64,000 nt of DNA, taken from Lamellibrachia columna (lineage: Eukaryota > Annelida > Polychaeta > Sabellida > Siboglinidae). A program made the translations under genes and the position numbers. The first letter of the stretch is position 1. Each line of letters begins with the position of its first letter. The stretch lies in contig OY759263.1 in NCBI GenBank assembly GCA_963662155.1, forward strand, positions 2,173,595 through 2,237,594. Reading direction: 5' to 3'. The notes beneath the pieces were generated by a model. The model saw nothing but the letters and a program-made list of their open reading frames with translations, ran no database searches and was not told the origin of the DNA. Below are positions 1 to 12,500 of the stretch, in pieces.

Positions 1-1310
1 TTTTTCTTTGGAGTCATCACCACTATCACTTTAAAGTGCTCCACACTATGAGACTAACACCTAACCCCTTGGTTTTATATACAATCATCCCTGTGGGATT
101 GTATATCCTATTGTAATGATGGCACTGGAAGTGTCAGTGTAGCTATACACACAGCTGAGTATCAGTCCCATGTCAGGTCTATTTGGCTGATATGATGCCA
201 GATACCAGATCCTTGGGCCCTGCTCTGTGTGTTGCCCCTGACACTTCCATTGTCACAAAGATAAACTGAATGCGTCCAAGTGGGCTGTAATGTGAAACCC
301 TCCAAGGCTGGCTGCAATATGATGCCAGCTCTTCCGGTGGGAATGGTAACTCCACAATCAGGAAGAAACACTGCATTTGAAAAAAACAGACAGAAACAGA
401 TGATCAAAGTGCATTGTGTTATTAGACCCAAATCAAAATAAATTTTACCAATTGTAGATAATGCACATAACATTGAGGGTATCTAGTTAAATTAGACTGC
501 GGAACCTAAATTTGTGTGAACATTGCCACCATCCTAATTTCAAGTTGTATCTCAAGAACTTACCATACACTCTAATTTTTTTTAATGGAACTGGTTGACG
601 CAATCACTTTACTAATGGTCGAATTTGATCAAAATCGGATTTTACCCATTTCGGGTATATCAGGTCACAGGTCAAGATCAGTGACCTAACTGACCTTTGT
701 AAAAACTTTTTTAATACTGCCACATGATACATATATGTGGATAGAGCAATCTCTTAGCTTTATTTTAAGATCAAAAACAGGAATTTAGGACCATTAGGGC
801 CAAAGTTATGTCTACATACATGTCTACATACATGTTTAGACGTAATGCAAAATTGTCAAAAAACTCACTTTAAATTACTGTATCTCAAGATCTCTTCAAC
901 GTCCCATTCTAATTTTTGTATGATACGTGTTGATACAATGACCTTGCGAAAGATAAAATTTGAACAAAATCGGGGTTTACTCTTTTTGGGTATATTGGGT
1001 CAAGGTCAATGACCTTTAATTTTTTTTTTTCAAATGCCACAATTGATAGAATAATGTTTTAACTTTAGTTTAAGACCAAAAGCAGCACTTTCGGACCATT
1101 AGAGCCAAAGTTATGTATAGATATGTGTTACAAGGTAATGCAAAATGTTTGCCATTTTTATCATTAATATGCAATAACTCAAAAAACTATTTCACTTACA
1201 AATTTCACACCAGGCCCAACATGTGTGCCAAATTTCATTAAAATCGGAGGGGGTCAAAACCATTTTGGCATTTTCTTGGTTGATTTCATGTGGAATGCCC
1301 CCAAAGCCCT
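1..1310. other. Downstream intergenic DNA with a diverged duplicated segment
   Basis: No convincing gene. Two diverged copies of one segment follow each other at about 530-830 and 860-1140. Both contain an 'aaaatcgg..tttac' block, then 'gggtatat' and a 'ggtcaagatca/ggtcaaggtca..tgacct' block, then 'ggaccatta..gccaaagttatgt'. This looks like an old interspersed repeat. The minus-strand open frame near 162-473 has no recognisable domain. Confidence 0.45.
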
Positions 1311-1311
1311 T

Positions 1312-1560
1312 TATTAATAATAATAATAAAAGTACTTATATAGCGCCCGATCAATCGAGATTGCTCTCAGGCGCTTTACATACGTAGTATAGTCCACAGG
1401 CTATAAGTGGGTAACAGAATAGTATACCAAGAGTATCAGAGTATTAACCCAAAACTTTACATACATAGTAGTAGTCCACAGGCCATAAGTGGCTAACAGA
1501 ATAGTTATACCAAGAGTATCAGAGTATTAACCCAAAACTGTACAATTTTATTGTACATAC
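1312..1560 (-). mobile_element. SINE-like interspersed repeat with (TTA)n tail
   Basis: On the minus strand it reads AAAGCGCCTGAGAGCAATCT, then a GGGCGCTATATAAG motif, and ends in (TTATTA)n. 'Gcgctatataa' followed by a trinucleotide tail is common in short interspersed repeats of marine invertebrates (recalled, not searched). A direct duplication of about 85 bp (about 1380-1460 and 1465-1545) lies at its 5' side. Confidence 0.5.
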
Positions 1561-1830
1561 ACACTTTTAGGTCACCCCACCCTGGGAGATGACTTTACAA
1601 ACTGCAGGATAGTAAATTATTACTTTTTAGTAGTACATACTTGAACACTACTATTTGTGACCACAAGTCCATATCATTGTGGAAGTCGTGACGCTACATG
1701 GTAGCAAGGGTGACCTGGCTTGCCTCCTCTTAACCTCCCCCCCTGCAAGATCCTAGATACGCCACTGAACAGGGGTGTGGAGTGAAACGAAATTGTCCAA
1801 GTTTCAAAACAGCATCAAGTTGACTGCGAT

Positions 1831-2668
1831 GTTCTAACCACTGTTCCAACCATTGCTCTAACCACTGTTCCAACTGCTGCTCTAACAACCACTGTTCCAA
1901 CCATTGCTCTAACCACTGTTCCAACCACTATTCTAACCACTGTTCCAACCACTGCTCTAACCACTGTTCTACCCACTGCTCTAACCACTTCTCTAACCAT
2001 TGTTCTAACCACTGCTCTAACAACTGTTCTAACAAATGTTCTAACCACTTCTCTAACCACTACTCTAACCAATGGTCTAACTACTGCTCTAACCACTGTT
2101 CTAACCGCTGTTCCAACCACTGTTCTACCCAATGTTCTAACCACTGTTCCAACCACAATTCTAAGCACTGCTCTAATAATTATTATAACCACTGCTCTAA
2201 CAACTGTTCTAACCACTGCTCTAACAAATGTTCCAACCACTGCCCTAACCACTGTTCCAACCACTGCTCTAACCACTGTTCTAACCACCTTTCCAAACAC
2301 TGTTCTAACCACTGGTCTAACTACTGCACTGCACTAACCACTGTTCTAACCACTGTTCTAACCAGTGCTCTAACCAATGTTATCACCACTGCTCTAACCA
2401 CTGTTTCAACCACTGCTCTAACCACTACTCCAACCACTGTTTTGACTACTGCTCTAACCACTGTTATAACCACTGCTCTAATCACTGTTCTAACCACTGT
2501 TCCAATCACTGCTCTAACCACTGTTCTGACCACTGCTTTAACAACTGTTGTCTCTAACCACTGTTCTGACCACTGCTCTAACCACTGCTCTAACAATTGT
2601 TCTAACAAATGTTCTAACCACTGTTCCAACCAATGTTCTAACCACTGCTCTAACCACTGTTGTAACCA
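1831..2668. repeat. 12/24-bp minisatellite (ctaaccactg family)
   Basis: About 70 imperfect 12-bp units of the type 'actgctctaacc' alternating with 'actgttctaacc'. The period is a multiple of three and stop-free on several frames, so open frames of up to 165 codons appear here; they are repeat artefacts. Confidence 0.9.
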
Positions 2669-2826
2669 TGGTTACTGCGTCCTACAGTCCAGGTAGTAAT
2701 GATGCCTCCAACTCTGGATCACTCAGTACAGGTAATCATTCAGTAATCCAGGGATATAGGTGATATGCAGTTGAAAGTATGGCTGGGTAGGTCAGACTAA
2801 ACAACATTTTGTTTTTAATTCATCAC

Positions 2827-3313
2827 TTTATTTGTGAGCCGAGCAAACAACAATAAATTGAGAAAAGAATAGACAAAAGAGCCGCAGTACGGACACCCTC
2901 CAAGTGGCGTTTTATTCATTCATGGATCCATTTATTACTAGTGGGCCTAGTAGTGGCACATATCATGTAGTTTCATAGCTGAGGCTTTTTGGTGACTCAA
3001 CATCACAGTACTGCAGCTGCCTGTGCGTATGCATCACACACGTTCCTGTACTGCCGCATGCTGCATCGACTCACACATAGCCAAAAAGCATGACCAAGAA
3101 ATTCATCTATGAATTCACTTTAAAAATAATCACATAACATTTTTGAGGGGATATGTCCTTTATCCGTCACTGGGATATTCCCATCCATCTGGTTCCCAAG
3201 CACCTCAGCGTGCCTCTCCCACATTTCCTCCACCTGCTCCCCCAGATGTCTTCCTTTTCTCTATATCATCCTTTCCGAAATCCTTCTCGGCACGTCTCTA
3301 TGGTGACTCCTTG
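2827..3313 (-). promoter_or_regulatory. UBR5 3' UTR with candidate polyadenylation signals
   Basis: Downstream of the UBR5 stop the minus strand carries AATAAA hexamers at 2931-2936, 2911-2916 and 2827-2832. They would give a 3' UTR of roughly 400-500 nt. The strand assignment is firm; which signal is used cannot be told from sequence. Confidence 0.6.
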
Positions 3314-3526
3314 TTAGACGAAGCCAAAGGATTTGGTCTTGATGGCGAGCAGGAGCTTGGTGCGGAGGACAATGCGGGAGGAGTAGAGGGGGATGTAGAG
3401 GCGGGAGATGCACGTGTTCGCTGTTGGGAGATGGTTGTCGTCAGCCGGTCGCACTGTGATACTGGGCATGGGCTGGAAACCTTCCTCGCTCGCCGGCAGG
3501 GCGGGACTCGACATCCAGAAGTAGAC
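3314..3526 (-). CDS. UBR5: UBR5 exon 34, HECT C-lobe with catalytic Cys and stop
   Basis: Encodes [38 protein letters not shown] and the C-terminal [13 protein letters not shown], almost identical to human. The Cys codon at 3410-3412 corresponds to the ubiquitin-thioester cysteine in the LPTANTC motif. Acceptor GTGCAG, stop TAA at 3314-3316. Confidence 0.98.
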   Translation of the reverse strand, partial: VYFWMSSPALPASEEGFQPMPSITVRPADDNHLPTANTCISRLYIPLYSSRIVLRTKLLLAIKTKSFGFV

Positions 3527-6500
3527 CTGCACACAGGTGGACAGTCAGACAAATGCACTGGACAGTGATGGACAATGGTCATCAGTCAATCAATGTCAGT
3601 CAGTCACCATCAGCTGTCTGTCGGTCGGTCCGTAATGTAAGGCAGCAGTAACTACATTAAAAGGAGTGATAAGACTCTTAAGAAAATAGAGACAGAAACA
3701 GAGACAGAATTGGGCACGGAGGACGTGGAGAAATACTGACCAGATCCTGTCGTTCTACGTTGGTCATCCTCTCCAGCACTGACCAGAACCACTTCTTGAA
3801 GCGCTGCACTTTTTCCCCACCCTCACCTAGCAACACACACATTACAGAGGGTAAGACATGTCACAACAACACATGTTACAGGGGGTGAGACTTGTAACAA
3901 CACACGTTACTGGGGGTGGGACATGTTACAATAACACGTTACAGGGGGTGAGACGTGTAACAATGTTGGTTCTGATGTTAAAGTCTGTTCAGCGCTGGAA
4001 CCTTGGAACCCTTATCCTGCTTCAGTGAATGAATGAATAGGCTTCTGTGAAAAGGCTAAAATGACCAATTAGCCATGCAGCAGTCAGTGTCTTCTGCCAA
4101 TAGTGCTACAGTTCATCGACTGTCATGATTCGGATACTAAACCATTTTATCACCATTGTTAGAAAATAAATAAATAAAACTACATGTGAATGACTGAACA
4201 TGACGCTTGTCCAAGTACCATTATGTCAAAACACAGAATTATTTTCAATGAAACTGAATTTTGGTGTGATTTAAATGTTAAATTGTAATAGCAAAGTAAT
4301 AGCTCAATTACTATTACTTTGCTTTCTATTACTATTACACTGCATTCTTTTCCATCTATTACTATTACTTGAACAATTGTAATTGTTACTATTACATATT
4401 ACTATTACCCCAGGCCTGCATGTAACAACAGACATGTAACGACACATGTTAAAGGCGTGACGTGTAACAACACACATTACGGGGGTGAGACCTATAACAA
4501 CAACACGTTATTGGAGGTGAGACAACAACACATGTTACAGGGGGTGAGACGTGTAAAAATACACGTTACAAGGGGCGAGTCACATTTTATGTTTTAGAAC
4601 ATACAAATTTGAAATATTTAGCATTATTGACACCTTAGCAACACTTTCACGAGCGCACTCTAAATAACATAACACTCTAGATAACATAACGGAAAATAAT
4701 AAAAATAACGTTATTTCGACCAGAAGAATTCCTCCATTCACTCATGCACTAACTATCTGCAACACAAACGAAGGCGTATACAGACCACTCTCGTCATTGA
4801 AGGATGTGTATCCAATGAGACTCTGGACGTTGATATCTCCAACTCCGTTGAGTAACAGACGCAAGTCTTCAGCTGTAAGGCCATCCAGTGAGTCACGTGG
4901 AATCACATCAAACACTCCCTGTCTCAAGTTCTGTGACAATCAAACAACCAGTATTACTTTGGAAGATGTTTTGTAGGTGGCAACAAGCAAAGTGATGCAT
5001 GTCGTATGCATGCACGTGTGGTGTGTGTGCGACGTGCATGCGTGTGTGGTTTATGTACGTTCGTGTATAGTGCATGCACGTGGTGGGTAGACTATATGTT
5101 AAATATGTGAGACAAAACACAAGATATAACGAAACTAAATATAAAGTATACAAAAGTAAGTTGAATGGCTTACTAAGGAAATCTGAACGTGAACATTACG
5201 CAACTCTCTTTGAAGAAAATAAGCATAACCTTAAAAAGTCTTGGTCCCTTTTAAAAGAAATAATAAACAAGAAACATGAACGTATAACGCAGACAAAATT
5301 CATCGTCAACAAAGTAGTAACATCAGACAAAAAACAAATAAGCGAATGTTTTAATAAGTTCTATATAAATGTTGGCTCTAACCTAGCAAAAAACATTCCA
5401 CAGAACCAAACAGACCATATGTCATACATGAAAAACAGCAATACTAAAACTATATATCTTGAACCGGTAACTGAAAATGAGGTATCAGCAATAGTAAACT
5501 CTCTCAAAATATCTAGTCCTGGATGGGATGATATTTCTAGTAAAGTAATTAAAAAAACATATAAAAGCTTTATTAAACCATTAACATATTTATATAATCT
5601 CTCTATAAATACTGGAATATTCCCAGATGAGTTAAAAATAGCTAAGGTAATACCTATCTACAAATCTAAGGAAAAAAAAATATTTTCTAACTACCGACCA
5701 ATTTCAATATTACCAACTTTCTCTAAAATATTGGAAAGACTAATGTATAACAGGCTGTTAAATTTTATTAATAAGTATAACATTCTGTACAAATATCAGT
5801 TTGGTTTTCGAAAAAATCACTCCACTAGCATGGCACTAAACAAACAATTTGTGATAGGGGTGTTTTTAGATTTATCTAGAGCATTTGATACTGTTGACCA
5901 TGAGATACTGTGTAAAAAACTCCAATGTTATGGTATACGTGGCTTAGCCAATGACTGGATTAAAAGTTATTTATCTAATAGAAGTCAATATGTGTATTAC
6001 AATAACACTAGCTCAACTAAACTCTCTATTACTTGTGGAGTGCCTCAAGGTTCCATACTGGGGCCATTGCTGTTTCTATTATATATCAATGATATTGCTA
6101 ATGTCTCAGATATTCTTTTCTCCTTATTATTTGCCAATGACACTAGTGTATTCATACAGGGTGATCAATTGGATGATATAGCTAACAAAATGAACATTGA
6201 ACTAAAAAAACTTGTAGCTTGGTTAAATGCTAACAAATTATCTCTAAACATTGATAAGACCCAATACATGATATTTAGAACTTCTAACAGAAAACTTATC
6301 AAACCGGCAAAACTTGAAATTAATGATAATGCTATTAAACAAGTATCCTCTACAACATTTCTTGGCGTTACTATTGATAACAAACTTAATTGGGCTGAAC
6401 ATATTAACAAAGTTAAATGTAAAATCTCTAAAGGGGTAGGCATTATCAGTAAAGCCAAAAGATTATTAACTAGACCATGCCTGGTCACCTTATATAACTC

Positions 6501-9500
6501 GTTTCTATTCCCTCATTTGACATATTGTATTGAAGTGTGGGGTGGTGCATTTGACTCATATTGTTCAAGTATTATAAAGGTTCAAAAGAAAGCGGTGAGA
6601 ATGCTCGTATCAGCTAATATATCAACTCATACAAAACCTATCTTTAAACTACTAAACATCTTAACGTTTAGACAACTATATGTCTACTCAATACAAATGT
6701 TTATGTATAAATACAACAGTGGTCTTCTACCAACAATTTTTGGTAATATGTTTAAACTTAATCAAGATGTTCATAGCTACAATACAAGACAATCTACACA
6801 AATACACATATCCTTGGCAACTTTAGAAATAAGACTTCGTTCTGTAAGAATTAAGGGTGCTATAATTTGGAATTATTTTAACACAAGACTCAACTTTACT
6901 TCTTATTCAATAATAAACTACAAATGTATACTTAAGCAATTTATATTACACAATGATGTCAATATATAACATGTATCACAATCACAATTTGTTCGTTTTC
7001 TACACCTGCACGCTATTTTTGTGTTTAATACTATGATATATGTATTGAAATATATACTAGGGAGTATAACATTGTATAATGTTCTTCCCCTATTGTTCTC
7101 TTTACATTATCATATAGGGTTTACCTTGATTTGATTTGTATATATTGTAAAGAGTTACAATAAATTTGATTTGATTTGATGTGACTCAATAATCCCTGAA
7201 TTCAGCTAGTCTTTGATGTGATTCAGCTACCCAGGGTCATCTTTGACATCACTAGTGACAGGTGGAACAAACACAACACCAGGCACTGCTACCCCCTGCC
7301 CTGCCCTGCCCTGCCCCCACCCAGTATCAGGAGTGAACACCGTGCAGTACCTCCAGTGACTTCTGGCAAGCATGTAGCATGCGGTGTTCTGCATACTTGC
7401 GCACGTAGTCGTGCACATTGGATGCATTCACCTCGATGTCTGCTCCATGTGGCACCAGGTCCACCTGATCTGCGCCCTGACACAGACAGCAGGCAACAGT
7501 GAACAAACAGCAGGTCTCAAGGGCACACTCATGAACACTAGATTGAGTATACATTAATATCAGGCAACAGTGAACTAACAGCAGGTCTCAAGGGCACAAC
7601 CGCAAACACTAGATTGAGTATACATTAATATCAGGCAACAGTGAACAAACAGCAGGTCTCAAGGGCACACTCGTGAACACTAGATTCAGTATACATTAAT
7701 ATCAGGCAACAGTGAACTAACAGCAGGTCTCAAGGGCACACTCGCGAATGCTGGATTGAGTATACATTAATATCAGGCAACAGTGAACTAACAGCAGGTC
7801 TCAAGGGCACAACCGCAAACACTAGATTGAGTATACATTAATATCAGTCAAGGCTTGGTTTCATTACAAACTCCCAATGTTGAGTTTTATTACAAACTCC
7901 AAAATCGGACTACAAATTCCCATATACAACTATAAATGCAATTATAGCAACCGGGAACACTGACAGGTGTGTACTAAACATTCGCATGTCTTAACACTGA
8001 CAAGTGTGCACTGAACATTCTCATGTCTTAACACTGACAGGTGTGTACTAAACATTCTCATGTCTGGACACTGACAGGTGTGTACTGAACATTCGCATGT
8101 CTGGACACTGACAAGTGTGCACTGAACATTCTCATGTCTTAACACTGACAGGTGTGTACTGAACATTCTCGTGTCTGGACACTGACAGGTGTGTACTGAA
8201 CATTCTCATGTCTGAACACTGACAGGTGTGTACTAAACATTCGCATGTCTGGACACTGACAAGTGTGCACTGAACATTCTCATGTCTTAACACTGACAGG
8301 TGTGTACTAAACATTCTCATGTCTGGACACTGACAGGTGTGTACTGAACATTCGCATGTCTGGACACTGACAAGTGTGCACTGAACATTCTCATGTCTTA
8401 ACACTGACAGGTGTGTACTAAACATTCTCATGTCTGGACACTGACAGGTGTGTACTGAACATTCGCATGTCTGGACACTGACAAGTGTGCACTGAACATT
8501 CTCATGTCTTAACACTGACAGGTGTGTACTAAACATTCTCATGTCTGGACACTGACAAGTGTGCACTGAACATTCTCATGTCTTAACACTGACAGGTGTG
8601 TACTGAACATTCTCGTGTCTGGACACTGACAAGTGTGCACTGAACATTCTCATGTCTTAACACTGACAGGTGTGTACTGAACATTCTCGTGTCTGGACAC
8701 TGACAGGTGTGTACTGAACATTCTCATGTCTGAACACTGACAGGTGTGTACTAAACATTCGCATGTCTGGACACTGACAAGTGTGCACTGAACATTCTCA
8801 TGTCTTAACACTGACAGGTGTGTACTAAACATTCTCATGTCTGGACACTGACAGGTGTGTACTGAACATTCGCATGTCTGGACACTGACAAGTGTGCACT
8901 GAACATTCTCATGTCTTAACACTGACAGGTGTGTACTGAACATTCTCGTGTCTGGACACTGACAAGTGTGTACTGAACATTCTCATGTCTTAACACTGAC
9001 AGGTGTGTACTAAACATTCTCATGTCTGGACACTGACAGGTGTGTACTGAACATTCGCATGTCTGGACACTGACAAGTGTGCACTGAACATTCTCATGTC
9101 TTAACACTGACAGGTGTGCACTGAACATTCTCGTGTCTGGGCACTGACATGTGTGTACTGAACATTCTCATTTCTGGACACTAACAGGTGTGTACTGAAC
9201 ATTCTCGTGTCTAGACACTGACAGGTGTGTACTGAACATTCTCATAAAACTACAATAAAAACTACATTATATTAAACACCACATTTCTTTTACTGTAATT
9301 ATGTGTGTTAATTACAATGAATATAGGACATGACTACAATTACAGGACTGATATGACAATTACAGGACTGATATGACTACAATTACAGGACTGATATGAC
9401 AATTACAGGACTGACATGACTACAATTACAGGACTGACATGACAATTACAGGACTGATATGACTACAATTACAGGACTGACATGACTACAATTACAGGAC

Positions 9501-12500
9501 TGATATGACAATTACAGGACTGACATGACTACAATTACAAGGCTGATATGACTACAATTACAGGACTGACATGACTACAATTACAGCTTACTTATTATGG
9601 CTTAGTGCACATCATTAGAATTACACATATGGTTACAACTTCGTTTATGTGATTAGAATTACAGCTTAGTGCACATGATTAGATTTACACATATCATTCA
9701 TTATCTTTCACAGAAAGGAATTCCACTGTATAGTTTTATCCCACAAAAATATATGGAACATGTAGATTCCCACCTCCTCAGCAGAAAGCTCGATGCTGAA
9801 GGTGAGGTCCATCGCAGCGAACATGACGGATGCTTCCTTCGAGTTGGAGTCCACAATGAGCTGTCGTAGACTTTCGTACATGACTGGGTCAAAGAAGGCG
9901 AAGTCATGCCAGCCAATCTTGCGGCCAAGGATATACTTGATGACATGGCGGTTGACATGTAGAGGACACATTTCATTTTGCAGGAGACACAGGCCTATCA
10001 CCCTGAAAGGCATTCAACAACTGTGTTAACCCATGTCGAGTCTCCTTCCTGCCCAGCTCACAATAACAAAAACAACATTGTGACATTGCAGATTCCCATC
10101 AACTGCATGCACCACCTTGCTAAACAACCTTACAGCTGGATTGGGCTGATGAAATTAATACATGAAAACAAGACCCGAGTAAAATGTGCTCCATCAAATA
10201 ATTAACATAAACTACGTAAACAACAGAATGTGCAAGCTCAACATTAATCCGATTTCTTTGCGAAGTTAAACCTGTGCATTTACAAGGTGCACAATATAGA
10301 GGCGATGATTTGACCCAGTCTTGACCTTGGTGTTTTAAGATTTTCATAAAGTTTATCACAAATATAACCAACTATTTACACTGTGGCAACAGTTATCATA
10401 CCTGCCGACATTGCGGAATGCATTCAGTCGCTCAGGCGTATTCTTTCCCGGACGTGGCGAATAATATCCGCGCTTCCCTGGCTGCCAGAAGAGAGGGCTG
10501 TTATCAACAAACTCGTCATCTTCATCAGCCGCCTCTGCACTCTTACCACCAGGCGTCGCCGCTTTCTTGCTCTTGTCAGACGATGATGACAGATTGAAGA
10601 TGTCGAGATCAAGTATAACATCAGCACTGAGTTCCCTGCAGGGACACAGAGAATGTAGTTTAGTTGTAAAACAGAAACAATCTCTGTGTGATACTTGTGA
10701 TTCTTCAAGCCAGTTTACACCTGCGAGTCCTTTCCTCAGTTGTCGGCTGACATGGCGTAGCGGCGGCCGACACGGTGTAGCTTCAGTTCGGTACAAGATT
10801 CAGTTGTGTAGATATTCCCAGAACACTGATTAGAGTAGCCAATTTGTGGCTACAATTGTGTATGTGGAATGGGTCCAATTTGCCTGACGGTCAATGACGA
10901 CCTTGAAGCAGTAGCTAGAAGTGTACATAATTATATTTTAGAAAAGTTTACAATTACCGCCAGGAAACTAGTGTTCTTTGGAGTGAGAGAGAAGATGGAA
11001 ACTACATCAGTGGGGGACAATACTGAGTGACGTACAATTGTTCACAATGCTACCCATGTTTTCTACGACTGTTCGAAGTTACAAAATCTTCATCACATAT
11101 CTGCAGAAGTACTTTCATATGGTTTGAAACTGCACCTGAATATCACATTAATGACAAATATATTGGTTGTGCACGTAAAGTCACGGATTGTATTACTGTG
11201 ATGGAATTTCATTTGGCTAATAGTTGCTTTATCAAAAAGAATTAGAACTTGCAGCAACCGTGTAATAGGCACTTTAATGAGCTCTTAGACACGGCGGCTC
11301 CTGTGGCTGTCACTCACCGGCCATGTGACATGATGATGTCAACAGCCTCATCCACTCGTTGTCGTAGCGACTCCTCCGATGTGAGCAGGATGAGGAGTTG
11401 GGCGGGAGGCAGCTCCAGCAGCATCCCTGTGATCTTGGCTGCAAGGGACTGCAGACAACAAGGAGGAGGGATGTATTCATGTAACTCTTGGCTGTGAGGG
11501 ACTGCAGACAACAAGGAGGAGGGATGTATTCATGTAACTCTTGGCTGCGAGGGATTGCAGACAACAAGGAGGAGGGATGTATTCATGTAACTCTTGGCTG
11601 CGAGGGACTGCAGACAACAAGGAGGAGGGATGTATTCATGTAACTCTTGGCTGCAAGAGACTGCAGACAACAAGGAGGAGGGATATATTCATGTAACTCT
11701 TGGCTGCGAGGGATTGCAGACAACAAGGAGGAGGGATGTATTCATATAACTCTTGGCTGCGAGGGACTGCAGACAACAAGGAACAGGGATGTATTCATGT
11801 CACTCTTGACTGCAAGGGACTGCTGACAACAAGGAGGAGGGATGTATTCATATCACTCTTGACTGCAAGAGACTGCTGACAACAAGGAGGAGTGATGTAT
11901 TCATGTCACTCTTGACTGCAAGGGACTGCTGACAACAAGGAGGAGGGATGTATTCATGTAACTCTTGGCTGGGAGGGACTGCAGACAAGGAGGAGGGATG
12001 TATTCATGTAACTCCTGGCTGCGAGGGACTGCAGACAACAAGGAGGAGGGATGTATTCATGTAACTCTTGGCTGCGAGGGACTGCAGACAATAAGGGGAG
12101 GGATGTATTCACATAACTCTTAACAGCAAATATTGCAGAGAACTCCTTTATAGTGTATGCCCTTAACCACTGGCAATGATCACATCTCTTCCTAACAACA
12201 TTCTTCAATCAACAACCTTATTCGCAATATGAGTGCTTCGGATAATTCTGTGACTAGCACTGCAGTCTCTTTCAAGCCAATGCCCAACCCTTTTATTTTA
12301 TTTACTTACTTTTATTTTATTTACTATTTCTCTCTACCATTACTTGTGAGTCTCTCTCAACCATTACTTGTGAACTTTTCTCTACCACTACTTGAGAACT
12401 TCTCTCTTCCACTACTTGTGAACTTCTCTCTTCCATTATTTGTGAACTTCTATCTTCCATTATTTGTGAACTTCTCTCTTCCATTATTTGTGAACTTCTA

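Noticed and set aside
162..473. 103-codon minus frame near the left edge
   Set aside because: No recognisable domain, no splice-consistent neighbour, and the region is intergenic beyond the UBR5 polyadenylation signals.
1815..2629. 165-codon minus frame rich in VVRTVVRAVV and related frames
   Set aside because: 12/24-bp minisatellite downstream of UBR5; composition is entirely that of the repeat.
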